Positions 41,093-49,846 of a stretch of DNA of 64,000 bases are shown here, piece after piece. The stretch comes from CAZGUX01 sp964529305 (GTDB taxonomy: Bacteria; Acidobacteriota; Terriglobia; Bryobacterales; Bryobacteraceae), in the NCBI GenBank assembly GCA_964529305.1, contig CAZGUX010000230.1, forward strand, positions 1-64,000, written 5' to 3'. The notes beneath the pieces were generated by a model that was not told where the DNA came from, made no database searches, and was given only the letters and a program-made list of their open reading frames with translations. Within the stretch, counting starts at the first letter, position 1. Every line of letters begins with the position of its first letter. Position numbers and translations under genes: made by a program.

Positions 41093-42745
41093 TCAGTCGA
41101 TCGCGCGAGGCGACAGCGTCACCTGCACCGAAGCATTCGGCGCCAGTTCCACTTCCTTGGCGTGATTCCGCCCCAGAAGCAGCTTGCCGATACACTCCGG
41201 GCTCTTGTCGGCCGCGGTGGTAAGGGCCAACACATAGTATTTGCCCGGCGCGAGCGGCGCCGAGGTCCAGATGCCATCCTGGTCGGTTTGGCCGGTGATC
41301 AACGAATCGGCAAGCGCCATTTCGGTCGGCGCGGCGGCAGGCAGAACCGCGACAGGCGTATCGGGGACGGCGTTTCCGTCCTTGTCCGAGACCTTCACGC
41401 CAAGGGTCCCGCCGTCGCGTGCCAAGACGATCCGCAGGGTCGCATTGCCGATCGCGCTGCCCACTCGCAGGGGTTCGTAGAGAATGCTTCGCCCGGCGTA
41501 AAGGATATCTTTGATATAGGCAATCGACGGAACATCGGAGATTCGCGGAGCATATTCGCCGGCAAGTACGCCCGAAAACAAGGCGGTGCCGGGGAACGGG
41601 ATCGTCGCGCCCTTCATCTCTTCGGACCATGGGGGACGTGACAGGGGAATCAACCGGAGGCTCATCTTTCCGGGCAGGGGCGGCTCCGGAGCCTCGCCCT
41701 CCCAGGCCACATCGATGGGAACGGGAATCTGCGCCTGAGGTACCGCCGACGCGTTCCTGACGTCGGAATCGGTGATCGCTACCGGAAGCGTGCCGTAGGT
41801 CTCGGGCATTTCAGCGGAGACCGTCTTCGGCAAAACCGTCAGTTGATACTCGGCGGGGGGAAGGTCGCACATCCGGAACCGGCCGTCGGAGCCGGTCACT
41901 CCCCGAGGAGTCGAGATGAAAAAGGAGGAGCCTCCGGACGCGCCATTCGCGGGCTGCCGCTCGGCAAATTCGAAGCGGAATGCCTGCGGCCCGCGCGGAC
42001 CTTTGAGCACCCCTTCGACACAGAACGCCGGGCCGCGTAGCAGGGTGATGTCGACGCCCTCGCGGCGATCGCAGGCCCGCAGAAGCATCGGCTGCGCTCC
42101 TTCGATCGACGGAGTGCCGGGATAGTAGGTAGGCACCGTGGCGGGTTTTCGCAGCTTGGGATCCGCGGGCGCGTCAGACAGGGCCGGCACGTTCCACTTC
42201 CGCCGCGAGGCCAACACGAGATAGGAGCGGCCAGGGTGGGGTGCCCTGAGAACGTATTCGCCCTGGTCGTTGGTTTGGGTTGTGATCGAGTACACGTACC
42301 GGAGTTCCCCGAGCGAGTACTCGCGCGCGACCAGGAACACCTGTATGCCCGGCGCGGGTTCCTTGTTGTGGTCGAGGACGCGGCCGGAGATCTCCGGCAG
42401 GCGCACCAGCGCGAAATCCACGGAATTCAGTTCCTGGCCGGCGCGAAGGTTGACGATTCTGGTCGCCCCACGATAGATGGGAATTGTCTCCACCTGGGTT
42501 GACGGGACATAAACACTGATCCGCTGAAGGCCGGCGGCGAGTCCCCGCAGAGTGTAGCGGCCCTGCGCGTCCGTCGTGGCCCTCGGTGTCATGCTCCACA
42601 CATCCCGGAACTCGGCGCCGACGAGGGGAATTCCCGTGACCGCATCGCGAACCACGCCGCGGATCACCGCCTCCGGTTTGGCCGCTGGCGGCGTCTGGGC
42701 CGCCGCGGCAACCGTGACAACCAATGCTCGAAGGAACCTGCCCAT
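41093..42745 (-). CDS. Secreted protein with carboxypeptidase-regulatory-like beta domains
   Basis: A 550-residue protein with a short signal peptide (RFLRALVVTVAAAAQ). It starts with a CarboxypepD_reg-like domain (IRGVVRDAVTGIPLVGAEF, then DAQGRYTLRGLAAG). At least three further Ig/CNA-type beta domains follow, including ISGRVLDHNKEPAPGIQVFL, and a last one with LGVKVSDKDGNAVPDTPV. Proteins like this are common in Acidobacteriota and are probably cell-surface or periplasmic. It has no catalytic motif. It converges with the right FG-GAP gene. The start at 42745 was set by the signal peptide. Confidence 0.78.
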   Translation of the reverse strand: MGRFLRALVVTVAAAAQTPPAAKPEAVIRGVVRDAVTGIPLVGAEFRDVWSMTPRATTDAQGRYTLRGLAAGLQRISVYVPSTQVETIPIYRGATRIVNLRAGQELNSVDFALVRLPEISGRVLDHNKEPAPGIQVFLVAREYSLGELRYVYSITTQTNDQGEYVLRAPHPGRSYLVLASRRKWNVPALSDAPADPKLRKPATVPTYYPGTPSIEGAQPMLLRACDRREGVDITLLRGPAFCVEGVLKGPRGPQAFRFEFAERQPANGASGGSSFFISTPRGVTGSDGRFRMCDLPPAEYQLTVLPKTVSAEMPETYGTLPVAITDSDVRNASAVPQAQIPVPIDVAWEGEAPEPPLPGKMSLRLIPLSRPPWSEEMKGATIPFPGTALFSGVLAGEYAPRISDVPSIAYIKDILYAGRSILYEPLRVGSAIGNATLRIVLARDGGTLGVKVSDKDGNAVPDTPVAVLPAAAPTEMALADSLITGQTDQDGIWTSAPLAPGKYYVLALTTAADKSPECIGKLLLGRNHAKEVELAPNASVQVTLSPRAID

Positions 42746-42927
42746 TTCGGACTCTTGTCTTTCGGGAGCAGAACCGCCAACGCCCTGACTGTTTTCCACC
42801 ACGCCAGGACGCTAAGATCAATACTACTCCCAGTCTGCGGACGATCCCATCGGCCGGTCCCGAAAAATCCACATGCTAGGATGAAAGAACTTCGCGCATA
42901 TCTGCATCTAACCGGAAGGAGGCAACC

Positions 42928-43863
42928 ATGCTGATCCGAGTGCCCAAGGGCTGGGAAATCCCCGAGCGGGAAGTCACCCCGGAGTCCGTTTACCTCAATC
43001 GCCGCAGCCTGTTGAAGGCCGCCGGATTCCTCGGAATGGAGGGGCTGCTCGAAGCCGCGGCGGAGTTGAAGTCGCCTTACCCCGCCAAGCGGAATCCGGA
43101 GTTCGAGAAGGTCGAACGGCCGATTACCGAAGAGTGGGCCGCCACCGGATACAACAACTTCTACGAGTTCGACGCGCAGAACAAGGAGGCGGTGAAGGAC
43201 AAGATCGGCGCTTTCGTCACCAGACCATGGACCATTGAAGTCTCCGGGTTGGTGAACAAGCCACAAACTCTGGACGTCGATCAACTCGAACGGACGATGC
43301 CGCTCGAAGAGCGGGTCTATCGGTTCCGGTGTGTGGAAGCATGGGCGATGACGGTTCCGTGGACGGGGTTTCCGATCAGCGAACTGCTGAAAAAGGTCGA
43401 GCCGAAGCCCGAAGCCAAGTACATCCGTTTCGTCACCGCGAAACGGCCCGATCAGATGCCGGGCATCAAGCAGGCTAGCTGGTATCCATGGCCGTACTTC
43501 GAAGGACTGCGCATGGACGAGGCAAACAACCCTCTGGCCCTGTTCGTTACCGGACTCTATGGAAAGCCCCTGCCGAAACAGAATGGCGCGCCGTTTCGGG
43601 TCATCACCCCTTGGAAGTACGGCTACAAGAGCATCAAATCCATCGTGACGATCGAGTTCACGGCGAAACAGCCGCCGACCTTCTGGAACAAATTGCAGCC
43701 CGCCGAGTACGGCTTCTTTTCAAACGTCAATCCGAAGAAGCCGCACCCGAGGTGGTCGCAGGCAAGCGAGAAGGTGATTCCGCGCATGGAGAGGGTGGCG
43801 ACGATGCCCTACAACGGGTACGAGAAGTGGGTTGCCTCGATGTACAAGGGCAACGAGGATTGA
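42928..43863 (+). CDS. msrP: Periplasmic methionine sulfoxide reductase catalytic subunit MsrP
   Basis: A 311-residue molybdopterin protein. The leader RRSLLKAAGFLG is a Tat signal. The molybdenum-ligating Cys135 is in YRFRCVEAWAMTVPW, and the motifs KYIRFVTAKRP, QASWYPWPYFEGLRMDEA and WKYGYKSIKSIV match MsrP (YedY). MsrP repairs oxidised methionine in periplasmic proteins. Its usual haem membrane partner MsrQ is not downstream; a toxin-antitoxin pair is. The ATG has GGAAGGAGG seven bases upstream. Confidence 0.93.
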   Translation: MLIRVPKGWEIPEREVTPESVYLNRRSLLKAAGFLGMEGLLEAAAELKSPYPAKRNPEFEKVERPITEEWAATGYNNFYEFDAQNKEAVKDKIGAFVTRPWTIEVSGLVNKPQTLDVDQLERTMPLEERVYRFRCVEAWAMTVPWTGFPISELLKKVEPKPEAKYIRFVTAKRPDQMPGIKQASWYPWPYFEGLRMDEANNPLALFVTGLYGKPLPKQNGAPFRVITPWKYGYKSIKSIVTIEFTAKQPPTFWNKLQPAEYGFFSNVNPKKPHPRWSQASEKVIPRMERVATMPYNGYEKWVASMYKGNED

Positions 43864-43915
43864 GTGCCAGGTGGCACATTGATCGTGCCATTGTGGCAGT
43901 GTTATTCTTGAAGAC

Positions 43916-44329
43916 GTGAGGGCTGCACCCAGGCACGGTCGCGCGCTCGGCCGATCAACGGCGGCGGAAACCATCCGGACCATCGAACGGGGTGTCCGTT
44001 ACCAGGCGCTTGCTTCCATCGCCTCCGGCAGCGGTCTGTCTGACGCCGAACTGGCGGGTCTGCTGGGAATTCCCCCGCGCACGCTAGCACGCCGCAAGGT
44101 GACCGGACGTTTCTCCAGCGATGAGTCGGAGCGAATCATCCGCTTAGGCCGCGTGATGGACCTCGCCGTCGCTCTGTTCGAAGGAGATGCGGCCGCTGCG
44201 GTGAATTGGCTGAACACTCCCAAGAAGGCGCTCGCAGGAAACACGCCGTTCTCCTACACCCGGACCGAGATCGGAGGCCGGGAAGTCGAGCGGCTGATCG
44301 GCCAGTTGGAGTACGGGGTCTTCGTTTGA
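43916..44329 (+). CDS. Xre/ParS-type antitoxin of a RES pair
   Basis: A 137-residue protein with GTG start. It carries the MbcA/ParS/Xre antitoxin pattern: a helix-turn-helix-like first half (DAELAGLLGIPPRTLARRKV and SSDESERIIRLGRVMDLAVA) and the C-terminal toxin-binding segment (AVNWLNTPKKALAGNTPFSY, then GREVERLIGQLEYGVFV). Antitoxins of this family pair with RES-domain toxins. The stop overlaps the toxin's TTG start by four bases. Confidence 0.87.
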   Translation: MRAAPRHGRALGRSTAAETIRTIERGVRYQALASIASGSGLSDAELAGLLGIPPRTLARRKVTGRFSSDESERIIRLGRVMDLAVALFEGDAAAAVNWLNTPKKALAGNTPFSYTRTEIGGREVERLIGQLEYGVFV

Positions 44330-44808
44330 ATGCCAGAGCCTGGCGCCTTGTCAAGCGCAGGCACGCAGCGACGGCCTTCTCTGGTGACGGTGCGAAGAAG
44401 CTTGGTGGCCGGTGGAATCTTCCAGGCACCCCGGTCGTTTACACAGCTGGTTCTATTTCGCTCGCCGTCCTCGAGACACTGGTCCACCTGGAGTCGTCTG
44501 ACTTGTTGACGGCGTTTGTTGTGGTCCCGGTCGAGATTCCGGCTGCCGACGTTGAAGATCTCGACCGTGCACACCTGCCTCGGAATTGGCGAGCCTTTCC
44601 GGCATCCGAAGAGACACAACAAATCGGCGATAACTGGTGCCGAAGTGGCCGAACGGTCGCGTTGCGAGTGCCGAGTGTGATCGTCCCGGAGGAATTCAAC
44701 TACCTGCTCAATCCCAGGCACGAGGGCTTTGCCCGATTGAGTATCGGCAAGCCTTCCAAATACAGCATCGATCCACGGCTCGCCGGGCGGCCCGCGGTCA
44801 CGGCTTGA
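44326..44808 (+). CDS. RES-domain NAD-degrading toxin
   Basis: A 160-residue RES-domain protein. Conserved residues are in WRLVKRRHAATAFSGDGAKK, GGRWNLPGTPVVYTAGSISL, AVLETLVHLE (Glu) and HEGFARLSI (Ser), matching the Arg-Glu-Ser pattern. RES toxins such as MbcT and Res degrade NAD. I set the start at TTG 44326, which overlaps the antitoxin stop (TTGA); the ATG at 44330 is in another frame. The last 11 bases overlap the convergent VWA gene. Confidence 0.87.
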   Translation: MNARAWRLVKRRHAATAFSGDGAKKLGGRWNLPGTPVVYTAGSISLAVLETLVHLESSDLLTAFVVVPVEIPAADVEDLDRAHLPRNWRAFPASEETQQIGDNWCRSGRTVALRVPSVIVPEEFNYLLNPRHEGFARLSIGKPSKYSIDPRLAGRPAVTA

Positions 44809-45733
44809 CGAAGTAGCCCTTGCGCGCCCGAACCCGCGCGTCCGGATTCCGCTTCAGCGCTTCCTGCGTCAACTCCACCTGAATCCTGCGAAACGAGCCG
44901 GGAGTCCCTTGCGGAGCCGCGTACTGCAGGCTGTACCGCGTCCGCATCCGTTCCAGCATCGGCCCGAAGGTCTCGCCCGCCTTCGCCGCCACCGCTTCTC
45001 CGCCCGTCGACTCCGCGATGCCGAAGACGTTGGGCGCGGTGAAATCCGGGTTGACGATCCGCCGGGGCTCGGCCGGTTTCCGGTTGCGCACCACCAGGGC
45101 ATTCAGCACCGTATCGGCGGCGAAGAACTTCGCGATCACGGCGTCGTCCGGGCTTTGGTATTGCAGTCCCTCGTTATCGGTCAGGATCAGCACCGCCCTC
45201 CGCGCCCGCACGGGCTGCTTCTCCATGAACTCGGCCGCGGCAAGCAGCGCCGGGTTGATCAGGGATCCGGCGCCCAGCCTCTGCTCGTCCATCGCCTGCC
45301 GAATTCCGGTCTGGATCGTGCCGAACTGCGAGGTCAGTTCCTGCCGCAAGTCCGCCCGGCGCGCGAACAGCATCACGCCCACCTGGTCCTTCGGTTGCAG
45401 CGCCTTCAACGCACTCGCCGCGGACGCAGCCATCTCTTCGAGCGACCTCCGCATGCTCCCGCTGACATCGAGGAGCAGCAGGACATCCAACGGGTCGGAC
45501 TCCCTGCCGAAATACGCGACCGGCTGGGCCGCGCCTTCGTCCAGCACCCGAAAATCGTCCTTAGTGAAGCCGGCGAGCACGCTGCCGTTCTTGCCCACCA
45601 CCTGCACGTCCACCCTCACCAGGGCGACATCGGAACGGAAGACCGGCGTTTCCCCCTCCTGCGCCGACGGCGTCGACTGGGTCTGCTGACCGGTCGCCGC
45701 GCCCGCGAGTAGTAGCATGAGGACGGGAAGCAT
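44798..45733 (-). CDS. VWFA-related secreted protein with intact MIDAS
   Basis: A 311-residue protein with signal peptide (LPVLMLLLAGAATGQQ). The VWFA-related pattern is complete: ALVRVDVQVVGKNGSVLAGF, then DFRVLDEGAAQPVAYF, then the MIDAS DVSGSM in VLLLLDVSGSMRRSLEEM, VGVMLFARRADLRQELT, and AVLILTDNEGL. The tail YSLQYAAPQGTPGSFRRIQV and ARKGYF is as in acidobacterial relatives. Of the three VWFA proteins here only this one has the metal site. The start ATG at 45733 interlocks with the selB ATG; ATG 45742 is an alternative. Confidence 0.82.
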   Translation of the reverse strand: MLPVLMLLLAGAATGQQTQSTPSAQEGETPVFRSDVALVRVDVQVVGKNGSVLAGFTKDDFRVLDEGAAQPVAYFGRESDPLDVLLLLDVSGSMRRSLEEMAASAASALKALQPKDQVGVMLFARRADLRQELTSQFGTIQTGIRQAMDEQRLGAGSLINPALLAAAEFMEKQPVRARRAVLILTDNEGLQYQSPDDAVIAKFFAADTVLNALVVRNRKPAEPRRIVNPDFTAPNVFGIAESTGGEAVAAKAGETFGPMLERMRTRYSLQYAAPQGTPGSFRRIQVELTQEALKRNPDARVRARKGYFVKP

Positions 45734-47603
45734 GAAACACATTATCGCCGGGACCGCCGGGCACATCGACCATGGCAAGAGCGCGTTGGTTCTCGCGCTG
45801 ACCGGCATCGATCCCGACCGTCTGGACGAAGAGAAGCGCCGCGGCATCACGATCGACATCGGTTTCGCTCACCTGCAACTGACGCCGGAGATCCGCATCG
45901 GTTTCGTCGATGTTCCCGGCCACGAGCGATTCGTCAAGAACATGCTGGCCGGCGTGGGTGGCATCGACCTGTTGTTGTTCGTCATTGCCGCCGACGAGTC
46001 CATCAAGCCCCAAACGCGCGAGCATTTCCACATCTGCCGCCTGCTGGGCATTCGCCGCGGAATCGTCGTTCTCACCAAGGCAGACCTGGTGGACCCTGAC
46101 ATCCTGGGCCTGGTTCGTCTCGAGGTGGAGGAATTCGTGGCCGGATCTTTCCTCGAGGGCGCGCCCATCGTGCCGGTCAGTGCCAAGACCGGGGAGGGGA
46201 TGGATCGTCTGAAGCAGGAACTGGCACGGGCCGCGGCTGCCGAAACCGAAAAGGACGCGACTCGCTGGTTCCGTCTGCCGATCGACCGCGCCTTCACCAT
46301 GCACGGATTCGGCACCGTGGTCACGGGCACCCTGATTTCCGGTTCTGTCGCCAAGGACGACGAGGTGGAATTGCACCCCTTGGGCCGCCGCTTACGCGTC
46401 CGCGGCGTACAGGTCCACGGTAAGACGTCGGCTCGCGCCGTGGCGGGTCAACGAACCGCTCTCAATCTTACCGACATCGAGGCCGGCGAAGTTGCTCGTG
46501 GGATGACCCTCACTCGTCCGGGCCCCTTCTCCGATATCCGCTCGTTCGATGCGTGGATTGATCTGCTCGCGTCCTCGAAACCGTTGAAGCACCGGGCGCC
46601 GGTGCACCTGCATGCCGGCGCCGCCGAGATCGAAGCGGAGATCCGTCTGTTTCGCGGACAGGCTGAAATCCAGCCCGGATCGGGAGCCTGGGCACGCGTG
46701 GTGCTCCGCGATCCGGCGCAACTGCTGCCGGGCGACCGCTTCATTCTCCGGCGTTTCTCACCCGTCATCACCATCGGCGGCGGCGTGGTCATTGACACGG
46801 CGCAGCGGCGTTACCGTGCCGTCGAAGACATCGCTCAGCGGCTGACCCTCTTGCGCGACGGCTTCATCGAACAGAGGTTGGCCCTGTTGGTCAGCGAGTC
46901 CCGGTTCGGCTGCTCGCAAGCCGAACTGATCTCGCGCACGGGACTGACGGCGGCGGAACTGGATCAAGCTTCGTCGGCAAGGGCGTTTGCCCGCCTGCGC
47001 CAGCCCGAATTCTGGCTGATGGACGCCGCGTGGCTCCGTGCCCAGGCGGCCCGCCTGACCGGGAGGGTCGCGGCGTTTCACAAAGCCAACCCGCTCGTGC
47101 CGGGTATGCCCAGGCAGGACCTTCGGAGCAAAGAACTCGCGGGCGCGCCACCGTTTGTCTTGGATGCCATCCTGGACGCGGCGGAACAGGTGGCCGCGGC
47201 CGGAGACATCGTTCACCTCAAGACGCACCGGCTCGTGCTGAAGGAAGACGAGCAAAAAGCGCGCGAGGCCATCGAGCGCGCCTTTGCACAAGCGGGGCTC
47301 ACGACGCCCCCCGTTCAGGAGGTCCTGGCCAAGTCGGGCGTCGAGCCTGGACGGGCGCGTTCGCTGCTCCAGATCCTGATCCGCGAGAAGCGGCTGTACA
47401 AGATCAGCGACGATCTGGTCTTTCACGAGAGCGCGATTGGCTCGTTGCGCGACCTCCTGGCGCTTCGAAAGGGGCAACGCTTCAGTGTTCCCCAGTTCAA
47501 GGACTGGACGGGAATCTCGCGCAAGTATGCGATCCCGCTACTGGAGTTCCTCGACCGCGAGCGCCTGACCCGCCGCGATGGCGACGCTCGGGTGGTGATC
47601 TAG
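45732..47603 (+). CDS. selB: Selenocysteine-specific elongation factor SelB
   Basis: A 623-residue translational GTPase. Motifs are G1 GHIDHGKS at residues 10-17, the switch region RRGITIDIGFAHL, G3 DVPGHE, and G4 TKAD. Two barrel domains and a SelB-type domain III follow, then C-terminal winged-helix repeats (about 370-623, FSVPQFKDWTGISRKYAIPL at the end) that bind the SECIS hairpin. SelB delivers Sec-tRNA to UGA codons. The start MKHIIAGTAG matches the family exactly and fixes the ATG. No selA, selD, selC or obvious selenoprotein is visible within the window. SelB is divergent from, and interlocked with, the VWA gene. Confidence 0.94.
   Translation: MKHIIAGTAGHIDHGKSALVLALTGIDPDRLDEEKRRGITIDIGFAHLQLTPEIRIGFVDVPGHERFVKNMLAGVGGIDLLLFVIAADESIKPQTREHFHICRLLGIRRGIVVLTKADLVDPDILGLVRLEVEEFVAGSFLEGAPIVPVSAKTGEGMDRLKQELARAAAAETEKDATRWFRLPIDRAFTMHGFGTVVTGTLISGSVAKDDEVELHPLGRRLRVRGVQVHGKTSARAVAGQRTALNLTDIEAGEVARGMTLTRPGPFSDIRSFDAWIDLLASSKPLKHRAPVHLHAGAAEIEAEIRLFRGQAEIQPGSGAWARVVLRDPAQLLPGDRFILRRFSPVITIGGGVVIDTAQRRYRAVEDIAQRLTLLRDGFIEQRLALLVSESRFGCSQAELISRTGLTAAELDQASSARAFARLRQPEFWLMDAAWLRAQAARLTGRVAAFHKANPLVPGMPRQDLRSKELAGAPPFVLDAILDAAEQVAAAGDIVHLKTHRLVLKEDEQKAREAIERAFAQAGLTTPPVQEVLAKSGVEPGRARSLLQILIREKRLYKISDDLVFHESAIGSLRDLLALRKGQRFSVPQFKDWTGISRKYAIPLLEFLDRERLTRRDGDARVVI
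45734..45746 (-). promoter_or_regulatory. -10-like GATAAT inside selB before the VWA gene
   Basis: On the minus strand GATAAT (45746-45741) lies seven bases before the ATG at 45733. It is inside the first codons of selB. A leaderless transcript is inferred. Confidence 0.4.
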
Positions 47604-47675
47604 CGGCCTCCTGCCCACGGGGTGAGAGCGACTATGCTGGACGTGTCGCTCCACATCGCGAAAGGAACACCAACG

Positions 47676-49838
47676 TTGAACCTGAGTCGCAGAACCTTCC
47701 TCGCCTTGTCCGGTTCTACCCTGGCCGCGGCCCCGGAATCCAAAGCCGCCGCGCCGCACTTCACCGAACGCGAGTTCCTGCTGGGGACCGAGTACTACCG
47801 CGCACCCATGCCGCCTCAGGAATTCTGGGACGCCGACTTCGCCGCCATCCGGCGCACCGGCATGCGGATCGTCCGGACCTTCTCCTACTGGAATTGGATC
47901 GAGCCCGCGCCCGGACGCTACGAACTGGACGACTTCGACCGCCTCTTCGAGACCGCGCGCAAACACGACCTGCTGCTCTGGTTCGACCTGACCCTGGCCA
48001 CCCACGGAGCCGCGCCGGAGTGGATGATGAAGAAGCACCCGGACATGCGCGTGGTGTCCGATCTGGGCGAGGTGGCTCTGCCCGCGCCTGGCAACGCCAT
48101 GCCGCAAGGCCGGCTCTACCACTGCTACGACCATCCGAAGTGGGCCGAATATGGCGAGGGACTGATTCGCGCGGTGGTGGGCCGCTACAAGGACGCGCCC
48201 AATCTGCTGATGTGGAATGTGTGGGACGGCGTCGCGCCCGGGCATCTTCACGCCGGCGCCCGCTTCGCCAATGGCTGCTATTGCGAACACAGCCTCGCGG
48301 CCTACCGCAAGTGGCTCCAGCGGCAATACACGCTGGACCAGTTGAATCGCCGCCTCGACCGCCGCTATCGCGACTGGGCGCTGGTGGAACCGCCGCGCAC
48401 CAACGCCAATCCCGCCGAAGCGCTTCTCTGGCGCACCTTCCAGTACGAAGATCTCCGCGACAAGGTGAAGTGGCAGGTGGATCTCGTCCGCGGCATCGAC
48501 AGCCGGCACGAACTGCGCGGCCACGGAGCGCACTTTCCACGCTACTGGGACGAGAAATCCGCCGCCGAATTGGATTCCTGGGGATATTCAGCGCCTACCA
48601 GCGGAACCCTGACGGGCGACGACCCGTATCGCTTCAGCAACATGTTTCTCGCTTCCAGTTGGTCGCGCAGCGTCGGCAAAGGTGGCCGCTGGTGGTACGA
48701 AGAAATCTACGCCGGCATGAATCCGGGGTCGCTGAAATACAAGAAACAGACGACGCCGGAGGAGATCTCGCTGCACGTCTGGCTGGCCGTGGCGGCCGGC
48801 GCGAGCGGGGCGTTGTTCTGGCAATACCGGCCGGAGTACCTGGCCTTCGAGGCGCCCGGGCTCAACCTGGTCAGCGCTTCCGGCGCTGCGCTGCCCCGAT
48901 TGAAGGCCGTCGAGCAGGCCGCCCGCGACCTCGAGCGAGTCAAGCCGCATCTGCCCCTCTCGATCCCAAAGGCCGAGGTCGCGGTCGTGTATCACGACAA
49001 AAGCGGAATGCTGCACGAGTTCGCCTCCGCCCCCGAAGAGTACCTGGCGGTCGTACGCTCCGCCTACCGCACCATCTGGCGGCAGAACATTCCGGTGGAT
49101 TTGATCACCCCAGCGATGGATTGGAACGCGTACAAGATGGTCTGTCTGCCGGGCGCCTTGCTGCTGGATGAGCCCCTGATCGCCAAGGTCCGCGCGATCC
49201 TCCAATCCGGCCGGGGTCCCCGGATCGTGGCCGACGGTCTGCTCGGCCTGCACGCGCCGAACGGGCGCTTCAGCTATAACCCCCCGGAGGGCCTGACGGA
49301 CCTGTTGGGCGTCAAAACCCTCGACTACACTCGGCTGACTGCCGCCGACCTGGCCGGCGACGGCGGACGTCTGCGCACTGAGAATGGCCTGCTCGAGTTG
49401 AGCGGCGAAAGCAACTACGTCGGGCTGGACGTCTCGGCTCCGGCGCGGCCCGTGGCCTGGTATCGCGACCAGGTGGTCGGCGTCGAGACACCGGGACGCC
49501 GTTTCATCTGGCTGACGCTCTCGTTGGCGACCGCATTCAGTGAAGCCACACGCGAGCGGTTCATCGCCCCGCTCCTCGAGTCGTTCGGCATTCGGCCTCC
49601 GGTGCGGACCGGCGGCGATCCCATCATCCTGCAGCAAGCGCGTTCCAAGTCCGGAGGATGGCTGCTGTTCCTGTTCAACCTCGAGTCCAGGGCCGCCAAA
49701 GTAGAGCTGGCGCCTTCGTGGAAATTTTCGAGTGCTCGCGATCTGGTGGACGATCGGGCGATCGCGGTTCATGCCGGGCGCTTCACCGTGGAATTGCGTT
49801 CAGGCGAGGTGAAGGCGGTCTTGTGCGGGGAAGCCTAG
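47676..49838 (+). CDS. GH42-like beta-galactosidase family protein lacking the usual acid/base Glu
   Basis: This 720-residue protein has a leader SRRTFLALSGSTLAAAP of Tat type. I chose the TTG at 47676 (AAAGGA upstream); ATG 47634 or GTG 47622 are alternatives. The TIM-barrel region follows GH42: EFWDADFAAIRRTGMRIVRT, FSYWNWIEPAPGRYELDDFD, and the Cys cluster NGCYCEHSLAAYRKWLQRQY. The acid/base site, normally Asn-Glu in a W-x-x-x-N-E pattern, reads WNVWDG (about 180-185). A nucleophile-like Glu pair is in GGRWWYEEIYAG (about 340). A trimerisation-like domain follows. Loss of the acid/base suggests changed chemistry or a non-catalytic role. Confidence 0.8.
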   Translation: MNLSRRTFLALSGSTLAAAPESKAAAPHFTEREFLLGTEYYRAPMPPQEFWDADFAAIRRTGMRIVRTFSYWNWIEPAPGRYELDDFDRLFETARKHDLLLWFDLTLATHGAAPEWMMKKHPDMRVVSDLGEVALPAPGNAMPQGRLYHCYDHPKWAEYGEGLIRAVVGRYKDAPNLLMWNVWDGVAPGHLHAGARFANGCYCEHSLAAYRKWLQRQYTLDQLNRRLDRRYRDWALVEPPRTNANPAEALLWRTFQYEDLRDKVKWQVDLVRGIDSRHELRGHGAHFPRYWDEKSAAELDSWGYSAPTSGTLTGDDPYRFSNMFLASSWSRSVGKGGRWWYEEIYAGMNPGSLKYKKQTTPEEISLHVWLAVAAGASGALFWQYRPEYLAFEAPGLNLVSASGAALPRLKAVEQAARDLERVKPHLPLSIPKAEVAVVYHDKSGMLHEFASAPEEYLAVVRSAYRTIWRQNIPVDLITPAMDWNAYKMVCLPGALLLDEPLIAKVRAILQSGRGPRIVADGLLGLHAPNGRFSYNPPEGLTDLLGVKTLDYTRLTAADLAGDGGRLRTENGLLELSGESNYVGLDVSAPARPVAWYRDQVVGVETPGRRFIWLTLSLATAFSEATRERFIAPLLESFGIRPPVRTGGDPIILQQARSKSGGWLLFLFNLESRAAKVELAPSWKFSSARDLVDDRAIAVHAGRFTVELRSGEVKAVLCGEA

Positions 49839-49846
49839 GCGATGGT

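Noticed and set aside
47030..49171. 713-codon plus-strand frame overlapping selB and the GH42-like gene
   Set aside because: Arg/Gly/Pro-rich composition and overlap with two genes having strong family motifs in other frames.
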